A DNA stretch of 64,000 bases from Oncomelania hupensis (lineage: Eukaryota > Mollusca > Gastropoda > Littorinimorpha > Pomatiopsidae), in the NCBI GenBank assembly GCA_036898135.1, contig CM072527.1, forward strand, positions 4,635,373-4,699,372. Reading direction: 5' to 3'. Shown here piece after piece: positions 11,836-22,602 of this stretch. Numbering within the stretch: position 1 is the first letter of the stretch; the number at the start of each line of letters is the position of its first letter. Below the pieces are notes generated by a model that had not been told where the DNA came from, searched no databases, and saw nothing but the letters and a program-made list of their open reading frames with translations. A program made the translations under genes and the position numbers.

Positions 11836-12269
11836 TTCGGCTTTTGTTTTCTGAGTTTGCTTTGAGCTGTAGCAGTCGCAGGCGCCGTGCACATTTTTAA
11901 TTTATTGATTATGTGTATCTAATCGCTACACAATTCCATAAAACGACCTTGTGTTGGAAATTCATACTTCTTGATCTTGGCTTAACAAAAGAGAGCACAA
12001 ATCACAAAAGACCAAAGCGGAGGAATTTGTTGTCGACTTTCATTTAAAGAATACTTAAATATATTCCCGTGGGTGAACACTGAGTGAGTGGGACAAGACT
12101 TAGTTATTAAATGTTGGAACGATGACAATCAAGTTTTGAAAGAGTGTACGGGCAATTTATACTGTGTGTTCAGCGCCTGTGTGGTGTCCAGCAGGTGTGA
12201 GTGCGATGGGCGTAGGAAATGGTCAGTGTTCAGTGTCTGTCGCTTCCTGTCTCCTGGACACAAACTGCT
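11836..12269. other. Non-coding stretch
   Basis: No gene recognised. Small frames at 12088-12421 show no family resemblance. Confidence 0.35.
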
Positions 12270-12274
12270 GTAGG

Positions 12275-12868
12275 GTCGCTTCACACTCTGACACTACAAG
12301 GGTGCCAGGGGTGTATGTACATGTATTAATAGTATCCCCACTTTGTGCAAATTTAGTACTTTCAATTACCACCGTTTATATCATTCTCATTTGTTTTTTT
12401 CTCGTTCCTTATCTATTATAGTAATCTACTGTCTTTCTCCCTAGACCAGTCACCTACCTTATTTCTTGAAAACTCCCCAAACTCCTCATTTGTGTATGGG
12501 GTTTGTTGGGTCAGCTTGGGAATATTGGACGCTTTCTGCCAAATGGTCACTATGGCTTTCTATGGTATTATTATTTCGCAATGTAGGCACTTTATATGTA
12601 TATGTTTTGTTAATATTTTATAATGATGTGTATATTCTATTTTGTTTTTGTAAACGGGCTTCGATCAATTAGAGTAAAGCCTCAGCGTCTCCTGCATGGG
12701 ATTTCTTTATTGTAAAGTGGCCGGCTCGTGGAGTGCCTTCAGTGTTACCGTTAGAGCTGTTTCAGCAGATCTTTTAAATACGGATCAGGGGTGATCAGCC
12801 AAGTTGTGGTCTTGATTCGGCTCTTTGCAGTCCGCTGGACGCTATAAACAAAGACTAACTAACTAATT
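12275..12868 (+). mobile_element. Diverged copy of the 706-bp repeat family
   Basis: Aligns by eye with 35800-36383. Shared blocks include AATAGTATCCCCACTTT, TTTCTTGAAAACTC, GTCAGCTTGGGAATATTGGA (GATCAGCTTGGGAGTGTTGG in the other copies), TTTATTGTAAAGTGGCCGGC and CAGTCCGCTGGACGCTATAA. The tail is (AACT)n rather than (AATC)n. The 5' end is eroded, so the boundary near 12275 is approximate. It is clearly older than the two near-identical copies. Confidence 0.8.
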
Positions 12869-12869
12869 G

Positions 12870-13369
12870 AAGTCAAAGAGGGCTAAAGCACCCTGATATC
12901 GCTGAGGTGGCTGGGGAAGAGGGATTTATATACTAGCTAAAGAAAAAATACTATAAATAAAAACAAAGGAATAAACAAACACACACACAAAAATAATTAA
13001 GACACCAGTGAAACTACACATTAGTGCAAAGATTCACTGTTTTTGAAACCTAAACCCTAATGGTTTAGAATTCTGTCTTTATCTTTTATATATTAGTACA
13101 TACGTATGATATTTGGCGTTGAGTTGGCTCTTAAGACATAAGAACTTTAATGCGTCCAAAGGATTACGTTGAAAAAAATGACAGCTTTGAGGAAATATGT
13201 TTATTTAGTTGACTGCACAAGGTAGTCGCCTGAAGCCAGGATTGAACCTGCTTCGACCAAAGAAACTTACTCGCTGCAAGGTGCCTCCATATGTTTTTTC
13301 TTTCCCCTTTTGGGTGTGACGCCTAGTTCATTGTCGTTTGACGGAACCAATAATAACGTGGGTACAGTG

Positions 13370-13370
<1 letters not shown>
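12870..13370. other. Non-coding stretch with a weak tRNA-like antisense phrase
   Basis: Around 13217-13245 the reverse complement has a B-box-like GGTTCAATCCTGG. No complete tRNA fold was found, and nothing else was recognised. Confidence 0.3.

Positions 13371-13372
<2 letters not shown>

Positions 13373-13433
<61 letters not shown>
13373..13433. repeat. (GA)n microsatellite
   Basis: About 30 uninterrupted GA units. Confidence 0.95.
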
Positions 13434-13436
<3 letters not shown>

Positions 13437-13819
13437 GTATTTCTGTGCCTTTCTCCGATTTACCTTTTTGCCTGGTCATTAAGTGAGAAGAAGAGTGAAT
13501 GTGTTTTGCCGCCATTCTCTACCCTTCTCTGTGTGGCCTGCAGTTGTTGTTTTTTTGGACAGGTGTTCGGAAAGCATTCGGCGGCAAATTTGGGATCAAG
13601 TTTTAAAAAATAAAAAAGGGAACGGAAAAGGCCGCAAGCGTTGAATAGCGTCAAGGAAAGAAATAATTGGTCAACACATCAGGGTCGAACGATTATTCTC
13701 TGTAGCGGCTTGGAAAACTATCCGTCTCGTCAACATAGTGCTTTTTTGTGTATGGAGGGTAGGGTAAGGATTAGTCGGTTTCAACAAACCCAGCAAATAC
13801 TTCATCATTATTTCCATCG

Positions 13820-13939
13820 TTCTTCGGTAAGGGGAGAACGATCTGTCCTATTTCCCTCATTCCTCGGTAAGGGGAGAACGATCTGTCCTATTTCCCTCAT
13901 TCCTCGGTAAGGGGAGAACGATCTGTCCTATTTCCCTCA
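13820..13939. repeat. 40-bp tandem repeat, three units
   Basis: Units start at 13820, 13860 and 13900. Each contains CGGTAAGGGGAGAACGATCT and TCCTATTTCCCTCA. Only one base differs between the first unit and the others. Confidence 0.95.
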
Positions 13940-14080
13940 TTCCACGGAGGACAGCATCTACTAAGGACTATATCCAAGATGCTATCGATACACGTCAGTC
14001 ATTTCTCTTTAGGCGAGACACATTGGTAGCCTTGTTGTGTTCTGCACACACGTTTTGGTCACACTTTACCACTGCTGCCC

Positions 14081-14124
14081 TGCTTCCTACGGTCAGATCA
14101 CTTGCTTCCTACGGTCAGATCACT
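14081..14124. repeat. 22-bp tandem duplication
   Basis: Two identical units of TGCTTCCTACGGTCAGATCA plus CT. Confidence 0.95.
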
Positions 14125-14451
14125 TGCCCAGTTCTGTGTTTGGCACAACTGTAAAGTGATCGGCGCTTGAAGAGTTGTACCTGAAGATTTATTTTGTTAA
14201 ACGCCATTTTATTTTGTAAAAGGACTTGCTGCTTTTACTTACCTACCGCCGGCAAAGTCACAGCTTCACAACTTCTTATCAAGCTGCATGCAGTGTTAGA
14301 AAACGGCCAGTCCATCCAGTGTAAAAATCAAGTCTTTAAGGGGGCGGTTGGGGGAAGAAGGGGGGGGGGGGTTATATTCAATATTTTTTTTACCAGAAGG
14401 AAATTATTTTAGCACTAATTTGCTAATTTGAAAAGATGTGAGTGATGTAAG

Positions 14452-14535
14452 AGGGCGCTTCTGGCGACTTGAGTTAGATCCTGTTGTAGGTCAGCGCCTT
14501 GAGCAGCCCTTTGATCTGAAAAAGCGATATATACA
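14452..14535 (+). mobile_element. SINE family C fragment
   Basis: Shares GGGCGC, TTGAGTTAGATCCTGT, CAGCGCCTTGAGC and AAAAAGCGATATATA with the copies at 33615-33750 and 34723-34895, and in reverse at 20093-20340 and 44803-45121. GAGTTAGATCC is a degenerate Pol III B box (compare GGTTCGANTCC). The 5' half is missing. Confidence 0.7.
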
Positions 14536-14989
14536 AACAATTCAACAAGACAGATCCACATACAGTGCAACTTCATCAGTTTTAGTGGTTATATTTTAGA
14601 TTTTAAACTTTATAACCTGACATAGATTATACTTCGTGTGGGGATACCCTGCGTTTAATAACTCTGTAAATAATCCATTCACTCATCATAGTGTTTATCG
14701 CATGGAGCATCTTGACACTGATTATTGAGACGATGATGTTAATCAATGATTAAGGTCTTTTCCCTACAGTAAAGTTAGGATAATTTCAAGATAGCCCTTA
14801 TTTTCTAGCCAGTGTTTTTATTTTAACCTATTTTAAATGTATTTTGTGCTATTTATTTATTTTTTAAATCATGTGAACCGTAAATAGACATGCGTCTTTA
14901 TACCACGCGGTGGCTTTTTTTGTGCTTAGATTGATGCACTAGAGTCGATGCTTGATGACCGAGGACTGGCAGCGTGGTAATGTGATGAC

Positions 14990-15065
14990 TGACGTCTTAT
15001 CAGGTGTAGGTCCGTGATGAGGCTTCAGATATCACGTCACCTGGGTGACGCTGGCAGTATTTAAG
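14990..15065 (+). promoter_or_regulatory. Possible promoter-like cluster
   Basis: Contains TGACGTCT (CRE-like), a near-palindrome CGTCACCTGGGTGACG with a central E-box, and TATTTAAG 10 bp further on. No transcript or frame follows, only a truncated SINE from 15080, so this may be chance or a relic. Confidence 0.15.
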
Positions 15066-15079
15066 CGAAGAAAGGTGTG

Positions 15080-15222
15080 CAGTTCGAATCCCGGATTGGT
15101 CAACGAGTGATCATATTATTTTCCCCTTTACCAACAACTGGCCCGCTGGTGTCAGTATAAATCGGTCCAGTAGTCACCTATATGCGAAAGTGTCGTGTGA
15201 CTATAATCTACATACAAACACC
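15080..15222 (+). mobile_element. SINE family A, 5'-truncated copy
   Basis: Starts inside the tRNA-like head at the B box (GTTCGAATCCC). It continues with GGATTGGTCAACGAGTGATC, ACTGGCCCGCTGGTGTCAGT and AAAGTGTCGTGTGACTATAA, and ends at an ACAAACA tail. It is nearly identical to 47439-47638, 53035-53243 and the split copy at 54001-58591, but lacks the A box. Confidence 0.92.
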
Positions 15223-15589
15223 TGCTAGGAAAGTGTGTGTGGAGATGAAGGAATGGGAGCAGTGGTGGCGATGGGACGGGGAGGCTGAGTAGCCAAGAGT
15301 AGAAATGAGGTTTGATGAAGGGGAAGGTACAATCTGAAATGATAGCGTGGGAAACGAGGATGGATGCTGGAGAGTTGAGTTTGTGTTAAGTGCGCGTGTG
15401 TGTGCGTCTAGTGAAAAAAATGAGCGAAATCATGATTGGAGAGGGGATGTAAGGATTGGGAAAGGAAGGGGCAGGTGAAAAGGAAAAAAGAGCAAAAAGC
15501 AGATGCTGTGAAAGGGTGAGCGAAAATTCACATGAAACAAAAAAAAAAGAGAGAGTGGGAGAAAGTCAGACAACCAACACGAACGCTGT

Positions 15590-15593
<4 letters not shown>

Positions 15594-15622
<29 letters not shown>
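15594..15622. repeat. (GA)n microsatellite
   Basis: Short GA run. Frames through it are low complexity. Confidence 0.9.
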
Positions 15623-15626
<4 letters not shown>

Positions 15627-15659
15627 GAGCAGCATTCAGATAGATAAATATGGGGGAGG

Positions 15660-17312
15660 GAGGGGGGGAAGAAAGAATGAGTGTGGGAAAGGTGGGAGAA
15701 GCAGCAAGAACGCCAAGCAAGGAGTGAAAATCCGGCTAAAACGGCCTCCTTTTGTTTTTCAGGTCCTTTGATGTTAAAGAGGGTTCCACATCGAACATGC
15801 TTTAGTAAGCTGTCTCTAAACCTTTGTACAACACAGCTAAAGCAGTCCGCATCGGGAGTGGGTTGGGAACCTATGCTTCTACTAATCCTAATGCTACGAA
15901 TACAAGACAATCTCGTTTTCCCCGACCTTCTTTCTCAATGAGGACTAGGCAGATGTTTGCTTTTACAATGGAGATAAAAGGGGGATGGGGAGAGAGAGGG
16001 GGGTGGGCTTTTATCTATTCTTTGTATAGATGTAGTTTGCAGATGTCTGCAACAGACAAGACTAGAGTGAAATAAATAGTTAATTAGGTCGACAGAAACA
16101 TATCTATCCGATATCTTATTTATAAATGGGAATAATTATGGGAGCTGAATTCCTTTTTCGGAAGGGAGGAGGGGGGGGGGGGGGGGGGAGTGAAGAGAAA
16201 AAAAGAGAATCTTCTCATAAAAAAATGTGTAGTAGATTCTAAAAAAAAAATAAATAAAAGATCTCCGTTGAGAGATAAATGCAAAAGCCGCTTACTGCTA
16301 GATAGTCTAGAAGGAGACAGGGACACAAGGAAAGGTCGAAAGAACGAGATAATATTCATTACAAAGGATAAGAGAGAGCGAAAGAGAAAGGCGGGGGAGG
16401 AGGGAGGGAGGGGATGTATCTCAAAGTCAATAAATAGAGACTGAATTTTTCTCCATTGACATTTTTACAACAAAACCGAGAAGGCAAGAGGCGGAGAGGT
16501 CAAGAAAGAAGAGAACGAAGGCGAGAGCTAGAAGATGAGGGAAGACATAAATGAAGCCTAGACAAATGGCCGAACGATGCTTAGTGCACTTCCCTCTGAC
16601 GACTGACTGACTGCATGCCTGCAGTTGGCCATTGTGGTGGTCACTCAGTAAAAAGGAGAGTTGGGCGCAGTGCTAGTGCTGTGGTCAGTCGCTGTGCGCG
16701 GGTCTCTGCTGTTTCCTCTTCTGTTGGTCAGTGTATCTATCCTTTCATGAAAGGACTTTCACGTCAGTCACACCATTGAAACAATACATGGTGCAACTAA
16801 TCAGTGAGTTAACGGATTTGTACAGTTTTTAATTTAATGGTCAGCGAAGTATTGTATGTAGTTCATGGTCAGCGAAGTATTGTATGTCCATAATTAATGC
16901 ATCTACTACTGGTCGTTCTAAGCAGGGAACCTACACTCCTCACTGAAAGCTATGTGCTCCAGTTCATGCGTTTCTTAATAGAAAGAAAGAGCTAAATAAT
17001 GTGTCTGCTTTTCTTCGCTGTAGTTTCTGTGTTTCATTTTCATTGTGGATCTACTACTGGTCACTCTATTGTCCAGTTCATACGATCCCTAGTGGAAGGA
17101 AATCTATTTCTTCAGTTTAGCGGTACACGTAAGTTCACTGTGAAAGTTTTTGCTGTGTAGTACTACTGTAGGCATTATTTGGTTTTACGATTTTTACTTA
17201 CTTTTGGGTATTGTTTCTCTATATTAATTGGACTGCTGTTATAGATTTGTGTTGTTTCAGCTTTTGAATAGATTTTATTGCTGTTGGAACTTAACTTTAT
17301 TACATTTTTAGT
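15660..17312. other. Non-coding stretch
   Basis: Includes a G run at 16168-16188 and a 28-bp imperfect duplication (ATGGTCAGCGAAGTATTGTA at about 16838 and 16865). It also has a loose repeat of TCTACTACTGGTC (16902 and 17050). No gene was recognised. Confidence 0.35.
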
Positions 17313-17474
17313 TATAGTTGAGCTATTTGATTACTTTCCTGTTTATAATGAACTTATTACATTGCTGTGAGCCTGTCAAGTTTGGTTTTTATTTATAGTT
17401 GAGCTATTTGATTACTTTGATGTATATAATAAACTACCGCATTGCTGTGAGCCTGTCAAGTTTGGTTAGTACTT
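17313..17474. repeat. 81-bp tandem duplication
   Basis: Copies begin at 17313 and 17394. They share TATAGTTGAGCTATTTGATT and TTGCTGTGAGCCTGTCAAGT, with modest divergence in the middle. Confidence 0.9.
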
Positions 17475-17754
17475 ATATATAAATACTAAATATAAGTACT
17501 AACCTATAGAGTTGCAAACGCATTGTCCAAGACTTTCAAAAACTCTTTGTAAAGCAATGGTGTTTGTCTAAGGTTTAAGTTTAGTCTCAAACCATACAGC
17601 GTACAGAGACTAGATGAAGTGAATTAAGTGGTTTGTTCAGTTGTTTCATTTCGTGGTCGGAGAAGTATTTTCATATTACTCTCGATCAACGACCGACTTT
17701 CCGGAGTAACAAGTAAAGCTTTCCTGTCATCTTTCCATTGTTCTAAGAAAGACC

Positions 17755-17815
17755 ATTATTTTCTCAGGGCCAGCTCCATGAGAGCTGTGCCCATCTCCTC
17801 TCCTTGGCAACACCT
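17755..17815 (+). pseudogene. Fragment of LINE ORF start (MRAVPISS region)
   Basis: About 45 bp aligns at roughly 75 per cent identity by eye with 63679-63723, just upstream of the LINE endonuclease, and both encode M-R-A-V-P-I-S-S (here from 17778). The following bases do not continue the endonuclease, so this is a short detached piece of the same or a related LINE 5' region. Confidence 0.45.
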
Positions 17816-18224
17816 TCACCTTCTCTGGTTGTAGACAGAGTTAGGCACCCATTCACACAGCTGGGAGGACTGGGGTGTGCCGTGCGCTTGTGAAATTCTT
17901 TGTATCGTGCGTGCATTTTTTTTAAATACTGTGTTTCGTTTGGTGGTTGCCTTTCCAAGCATACTCGCCCATTGAAGTACTCTCCGCGCGCGATGGACAT
18001 TGTGTAATGAAACACAGGTTTGGCCTCGCTGTTTTCTTAAATGCTTGCTACGAAGTGGATTTACATCCCAACTAATTTTTTCGCACTGCTGTTCTACGAT
18101 ATAATACGGTGCAGTACACAATACAGTACAGTGCCGTACAAAATGTGCTTCGTGAATCTTGTGTTGTGGCTCGTCACAATAATATTGGATTGCTCCCTGA
18201 TAATACCAGTATATTATTTACTGT

Positions 18225-18615
18225 CAATAGCCTGGTTGTAAAAAAATGTACTTTATGCTCCCTGTTATTATTCTGAAGTAGGGATTTACCTAGAAAAAAC
18301 AAGACCCTTTCACAGCAGTAATGGGTTTATTACTGTAAAAGACTGTTATACTAGTTTTAGTACTTACCAATAGCCTGCGAAGAAAAGGTATTAGACGCTC
18401 CTAATATTATGAAGTATGATTTAGCTAGAAAAAGAACAGTTAACAACAGTAATAACAGTTTTATTACCATTATAAAAGTGTATGTAAAAAATAATTTTAT
18501 TGCTATCCGCAGCGCAAACGCACCCACACAAAAAAATGAAAAAAAACACGAAAGAAAAGAACATATTTGACGCTCTTTAACATTGTGGAAGTAGGGATTT
18601 ACCAAGGAAAAAGAA
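18225..18615. repeat. Degenerate tandem repeat, about three units of 150-170 bp
   Basis: Recurring phrase: GCTCC or GCTC, then TATT, TGAAGTAGGGATTTACC or a variant, then AGAAAAA. It appears near 18258-18298, 18396-18433 and 18570-18612. Confidence 0.55.
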
Positions 18616-19248
18616 AACAGGCTCAGTCAGAGTTTGGTATAATAACATTATGCTGTTAGTAGGTAGAAGGTACGAACAAAATATCGGTTTTAGAGCGTTG
18701 GGCTTAATGCTTGGGCATTATTCAGCTGTAGCAAAACTCGGTCGCATAGCGGAAGTACGCTAATGTAGAAGAATAATTATGTCCAGTGTGCCAGAAAATA
18801 CTGACCAAACAGCGGTGGACAAATATTGTATTACCTTGTGGAACTCTTGTTTCGGTAATGTCTGGGTTGAGAAGTGGCACTATGTATTTTATCGTGTGTA
18901 GCGTTACGTTTTTGAGCTATGATGTGGACACAGTGTTGTAGGAAATATGGTGCGTTTGATGATTTGTATTCCGAGTAGTTTTAAAGAGTGCTAGTGGTGT
19001 TTATGGTTCAGTTGTGACGTTTTGTACTCCGTAAATGTCAGGTATATATTTATCAGGTTTTAAGTATATTGCTCAAGTTCAAGTTTCTTTGCTTTCACTG
19101 TTTATTTTCTTACACCCCTCCCCAATTTTGTTTCTTCGCTTTGAACATGATAGTATAACGACAGGAGTTGGAATAGAATTGCGTAGTCGTTGATTAATGT
19201 TGCCGTGTACATGTAGCCAGCGGTTGGAGCAGACATTAATTTGACTGC

Positions 19249-19478
19249 ATCCCACGTCCGTTCTGATAAATGTGTAGATCGTAAACTGTAAGTGAAATCT
19301 AGAAGTCTTACCTTGCATTGACTCGTACAGCGTGGTTAGTTTTAGTTGGTAGATTAACGTCCCCGGACACATAAGCGTAAAGGGGACAGAGATCGTACAG
19401 CGTGGTTGAGACTAGGCGAGACCCTTCTCTCCCTCTCTAGCTACGCTGTGTGTCATTGGCTGAGGCGCGTACATGCAC
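19249..19478. repeat. 230-bp direct duplication, left copy
   Basis: Near-identical to 19564-19793, offset 315 bp. It begins ATCCCACGTCCGTTCTGATA and ends GAGGCGCGTACATGCAC. It contains TAGATTAACGTCCCCGGACA, a phrase also seen in variant form near 52933. Confidence 0.95.
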
Positions 19479-19490
19479 TATATATATATA

Positions 19491-19530
19491 TGACTGCATC
19501 CAATATTCAAAATAATATTGGATACAGTCA
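19491..19530. repeat. Short perfect-looking hairpin between the duplicates
   Basis: TGACTGCATCCAATATT is followed after 6 bases by AATATTGGATACAGTCA, a 17-bp stem with one mismatch. A TGACTGCATCC phrase also precedes the left copy (19242) and occurs at 50269. Confidence 0.8.
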
Positions 19531-19563
19531 AATTAATCTTTAAAAAAAAAACACATTAAACTA

Positions 19564-19793
19564 ATCCCACGTCCGTTCTGATAAATGGGTAGATCGTAGA
19601 CTGTAAGTGAAATCTAGAAGTCTTACCTTGCATTGACTCGTACAGCGTGGTTAGTTTTAGTTGGTAGATTAACGTCCCCGGACACATAAGCGTAAAGGGG
19701 ACAAATATCGTACAGCGTGGTTGAGACTAGGCAAGACCCTTCTCTCCCTCTCTAGCTACGCTGTGTGTCATTGGCTGAGGCGCGTACATGCAC
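19564..19793. repeat. 230-bp direct duplication, right copy
   Basis: Second copy of 19249-19478 with only a handful of substitutions. The spacer between them holds a TA run, the 40-bp hairpin and an A run. Confidence 0.95.
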
Positions 19794-20092
19794 GTTGCAT
19801 AATTTTCTCACCGCGCGGAGACTAGCATTCAACACCTCGTTAGTTTATCGCAAATATGTGCCCCCCAAACATGCAGTGTAATCTGTCTGGGCTTTCTTCA
19901 GCCCCGCCCTTGCACAGGGGAACAACAGTGGGCCTGTTGGAGAAAGTGGCGACAACAAGAGCACAGAGCTGATCGTTAGTAGAACGAACAGATGAAAACA
20001 ACGAACTATAAGGTTGATGATGATGATGATGTTGTCCATTGATAACGCGCGCGTCTCCATCCGTTGTCGAATGCACAGTGCGGCGGCCGATA

Positions 20093-20340
20093 GAGGATCT
20101 AACTCAAGCCGCCTGAAGCGCCCACTTGCAGCCTTTGGGCGCAGAGCCTGACGCCCAGACGACTGAGCATACTCCTGTGTAACCGGGGGTGGGAGGAAGG
20201 GACCTTGTGCGCGCTGGGTGTATTTGTGTAGCCGGCACTCACCCGTCTAGGACATGAGCGCCAGGATCTTTAAAATCCATGCGATGGAATGCGTGCGCGC
20301 ACAGACTAGACCTCGGTTTATACTCTCATCTGAAGGAGTG
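20093..20340 (-). mobile_element. SINE family C, near full length, reverse orientation
   Basis: Matches 44803-45121 over its length: GAGGATCTAACTCAA, TTTGGGC, CCGGCACTCACCCGTCTAGG, TTATACTCTCAT and GAAGGAGT. In sense orientation it starts with ACTCC..GATGAGAGTATAA and contains a CTCAGTCGTCTGGGCGTCAG head and GAGTTAGATCC as a degenerate B box. Confidence 0.8.
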
Positions 20341-20962
20341 AGGAAAGGGGAATGAGATAAAAGAAGGCGACTGACATAATTTCGCCGTGCATCATTGTGT
20401 TCATGGAAGTCGAGCTGACTGTAAAGATTTTCCAGGGTGAATGTGTGTGCACGGGGCGAAGGAATAGCCGAAGCCCAGATTGTTTAGAGGTGCTTTTTAG
20501 GGTATCCAAAATGAAAACAAGGCAAATGTAAAGAGTTTAGGTTGTTGAACAATCTTACCAAAATGTAAAAAAAAAAAATTAGCGCAATTAGGAGATACAA
20601 CGAATTAAAAATTGCTAAAACGGTATTGGCACATTTTGCCAATCATACGCGGGAATTTCCTTGCGGGCGAAGTATAACTCCGCCCATATGCCCATTCAAC
20701 ACTGTCAGCGTGACTTCACAGATATGGAAGAGGATTTTGAAGATGAATTGCTGGAATATTCACCATCATTAAATCCCACCGTGTCTTTTGAGTTAAGCAA
20801 ACATTTTCTTTGCTCCCCTGAGTTTGCCTTATTAAAATATAAATAATATAACGCGCAATATAATAGTTTTAAACTTGCCGGTTTTCAGTTATGGCTAAAT
20901 AGGTCACTAGCAGACGCTCTCCGCTTGCTGCTTGCTGCTTGCTGTGGTCGCTGCCCTGTATG

Positions 20963-21546
20963 GCGTACGAACAGGGTCACGCGCGATGAAAAGTAGCGAT
21001 GCTTTGCATAGATACTTTTTGAAAAGTATCGCTACTTTGCATCGCTCCGTTACGAAAGGATCGATCCTTTTCATCGCGCATTTCCGAATTCTTCCGAATA
21101 CACAGTATGCAAATTTTCCAAAAGTTTGATCGGAACTAAAGCGGAACACATTATTTATTAACTAATAGTAATTCTTAAATTTAGCTATTTGGAAAAATTA
21201 TATTTATTAATTAATTTGCTCTGCAAAGGACAATTGGTGGAATGTTACATAATACATGTATATTATTTCATTAGCTTGACCGATTTCAGTTTTGTAGAAA
21301 CAGTGTGTTTCGCCTCGGTAAACTTCGGAACTGCGCGATGAAACTGCTCGAGCTAAAGTATCGATGCAAAGTATCGATACTTTTCAGAAAGCATCGATAC
21401 TTTCGCAATTGGCGTTCCATTTGAGAAAATGTGCGATCCTTTTGAGAAAAGTAGCGATACTTTTCTAAACGGATTGATCCTTATGAGAATAGTATCGTTG
21501 CAAAGCATCGCTACTTTTCATCGCGCGTTTGACCCTGTTCGTACGC
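20963..21546. mobile_element. Foldback-like inverted-repeat element (MITE), 584 bp
   Basis: Begins GCGTACGAACAGGGTCA and ends with its exact reverse complement (21530-21546). The symmetry continues inward through the CGCGCGATGAAAAGTAGCGA block, giving roughly 46 bp of terminal inverted repeat with a 2-base offset. The interior holds many further inverted copies of AAAGTAGCGATGCTTT- or AAAGTATCGATACTTT-type motifs, so the whole element could fold into multiple hairpins. It has no coding capacity. No clear target duplication could be set (left flank CTGTATG, right flank TAATACA). Non-autonomous DNA transposon is the best reading, with superfamily unknown. Confidence 0.85.
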
Positions 21547-21679
21547 TAATACAAAAAGGATGTGATTCTATTTAAAAAAAAGCTAGTAAACAGAGGAAAG
21601 TATACATACACGCAGTTCTTGGAGATCTTGTACATGCTGTTTGCAAACATTTACAATCAAGCACCATGTGAAAAAAGCT

Positions 21680-22138
21680 ATGAGCAAGCTGAATCAGTCA
21701 CCATCACCTCGAAAACACAGGTTGTCTGGACTGAACATAGCTTCTGGCACCAGTGGTTTGGGTCCAAAGTGCTTGTTTTGTGACAATGGAAGCAAAGGGA
21801 AAAAATGATCAAAGGATGATCATTATCAACTGACACCTATAAGAACATTAGAATTCAAGGGTAGGTTGCTGGAGTTTTGTAGCAAGAGAGGAACCAGTGC
21901 ACCAGACCATCTTCTAAACCTTGTGCGTTGCAATTGCAGAACTGACTGTGCGTCAACCAGGTGTTCATGCCGACGACATGGATTGGTCTGCACTGTTGGA
22001 TGTGGAGAATGCCGAGGTGAAATCTGCTTAAACGTCATGAAGTACACAGAAAAGGAAGAAGAAGAGGAAGAAGAAGAGAAAAAGGAAGAGGAAGAAGAAA
22101 TGGAAGAAGACATGAGTGACAATAGCGTTGAGATCTAA
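21680..22138 (+). pseudogene. Cysteine-rich CXC-like coding remnant with one internal stop
   Basis: One frame runs from ATG at 21680 to TAA at 22136 with a single TGA at 21806. Before the stop it encodes a basic segment and CLFCDNGSKGKK. After the stop comes LTPIRTLEFKGRLLEFCSKR, then a Cys-rich block with the spacing CNC-x4-C-x4-CSC-x6-C-x3-C-x2-C-x4-C (about 21917-22032), then an acidic Glu-rich tail. The Cys block resembles C-terminal CXC-type domains of uncharacterised, often transposon-associated invertebrate proteins. That family link is from memory and unverified. The jump from the N-terminal zinc-knuckle-like piece to the Cys block suggests a large internal deletion. It sits directly beside the foldback element. 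Confidence 0.5.
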
Positions 22139-22602
22139 CAGTCTGGCTCTATCACCAGCACTGCATTATGTTTTTGTTTTCGTGTAATGAAACGTTTTCT
22201 AGTGCTGATTCAAGCACAGCATGGCTATGGCATTCCGTTTGTAAAACAATTGATAGTTTGCATTTTAAGGCCAAAACCATAGTATTTAGGGCTATAAATA
22301 ATTCTATATAAAGAATGGAAGCAAGACTGCAAACAATTAATTATTTGTATAGAGCGATTTCGATAACCTAAAGAATCGATTCTTTAGTAAAAGTCATGAA
22401 CACAACAAAAAATATCAAAGATACTTTTAATTATGCAACAATATAAGACAAATGAATTTTCGAGCTATGCTCTTCTTCAGATTACAAACAATGCATAAGA
22501 ATGTTACTTCCATCACTTAATTTATGGTATTGTACATTTTAAAAAATGTGTTTGTTTAATGTATATACTATTATTTCTTTATTAATTACGTAGTTTTTAT
22601 TA
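22139..22602. other. AT-rich non-coding stretch
   Basis: Contains GAATTTTCGAGCTATGCTCT followed by TCTTCAG at 22453-22479, whose reverse complement resembles 3'-terminal phrases I associate with some retroelements. The resemblance is too short to assign. Confidence 0.3.
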
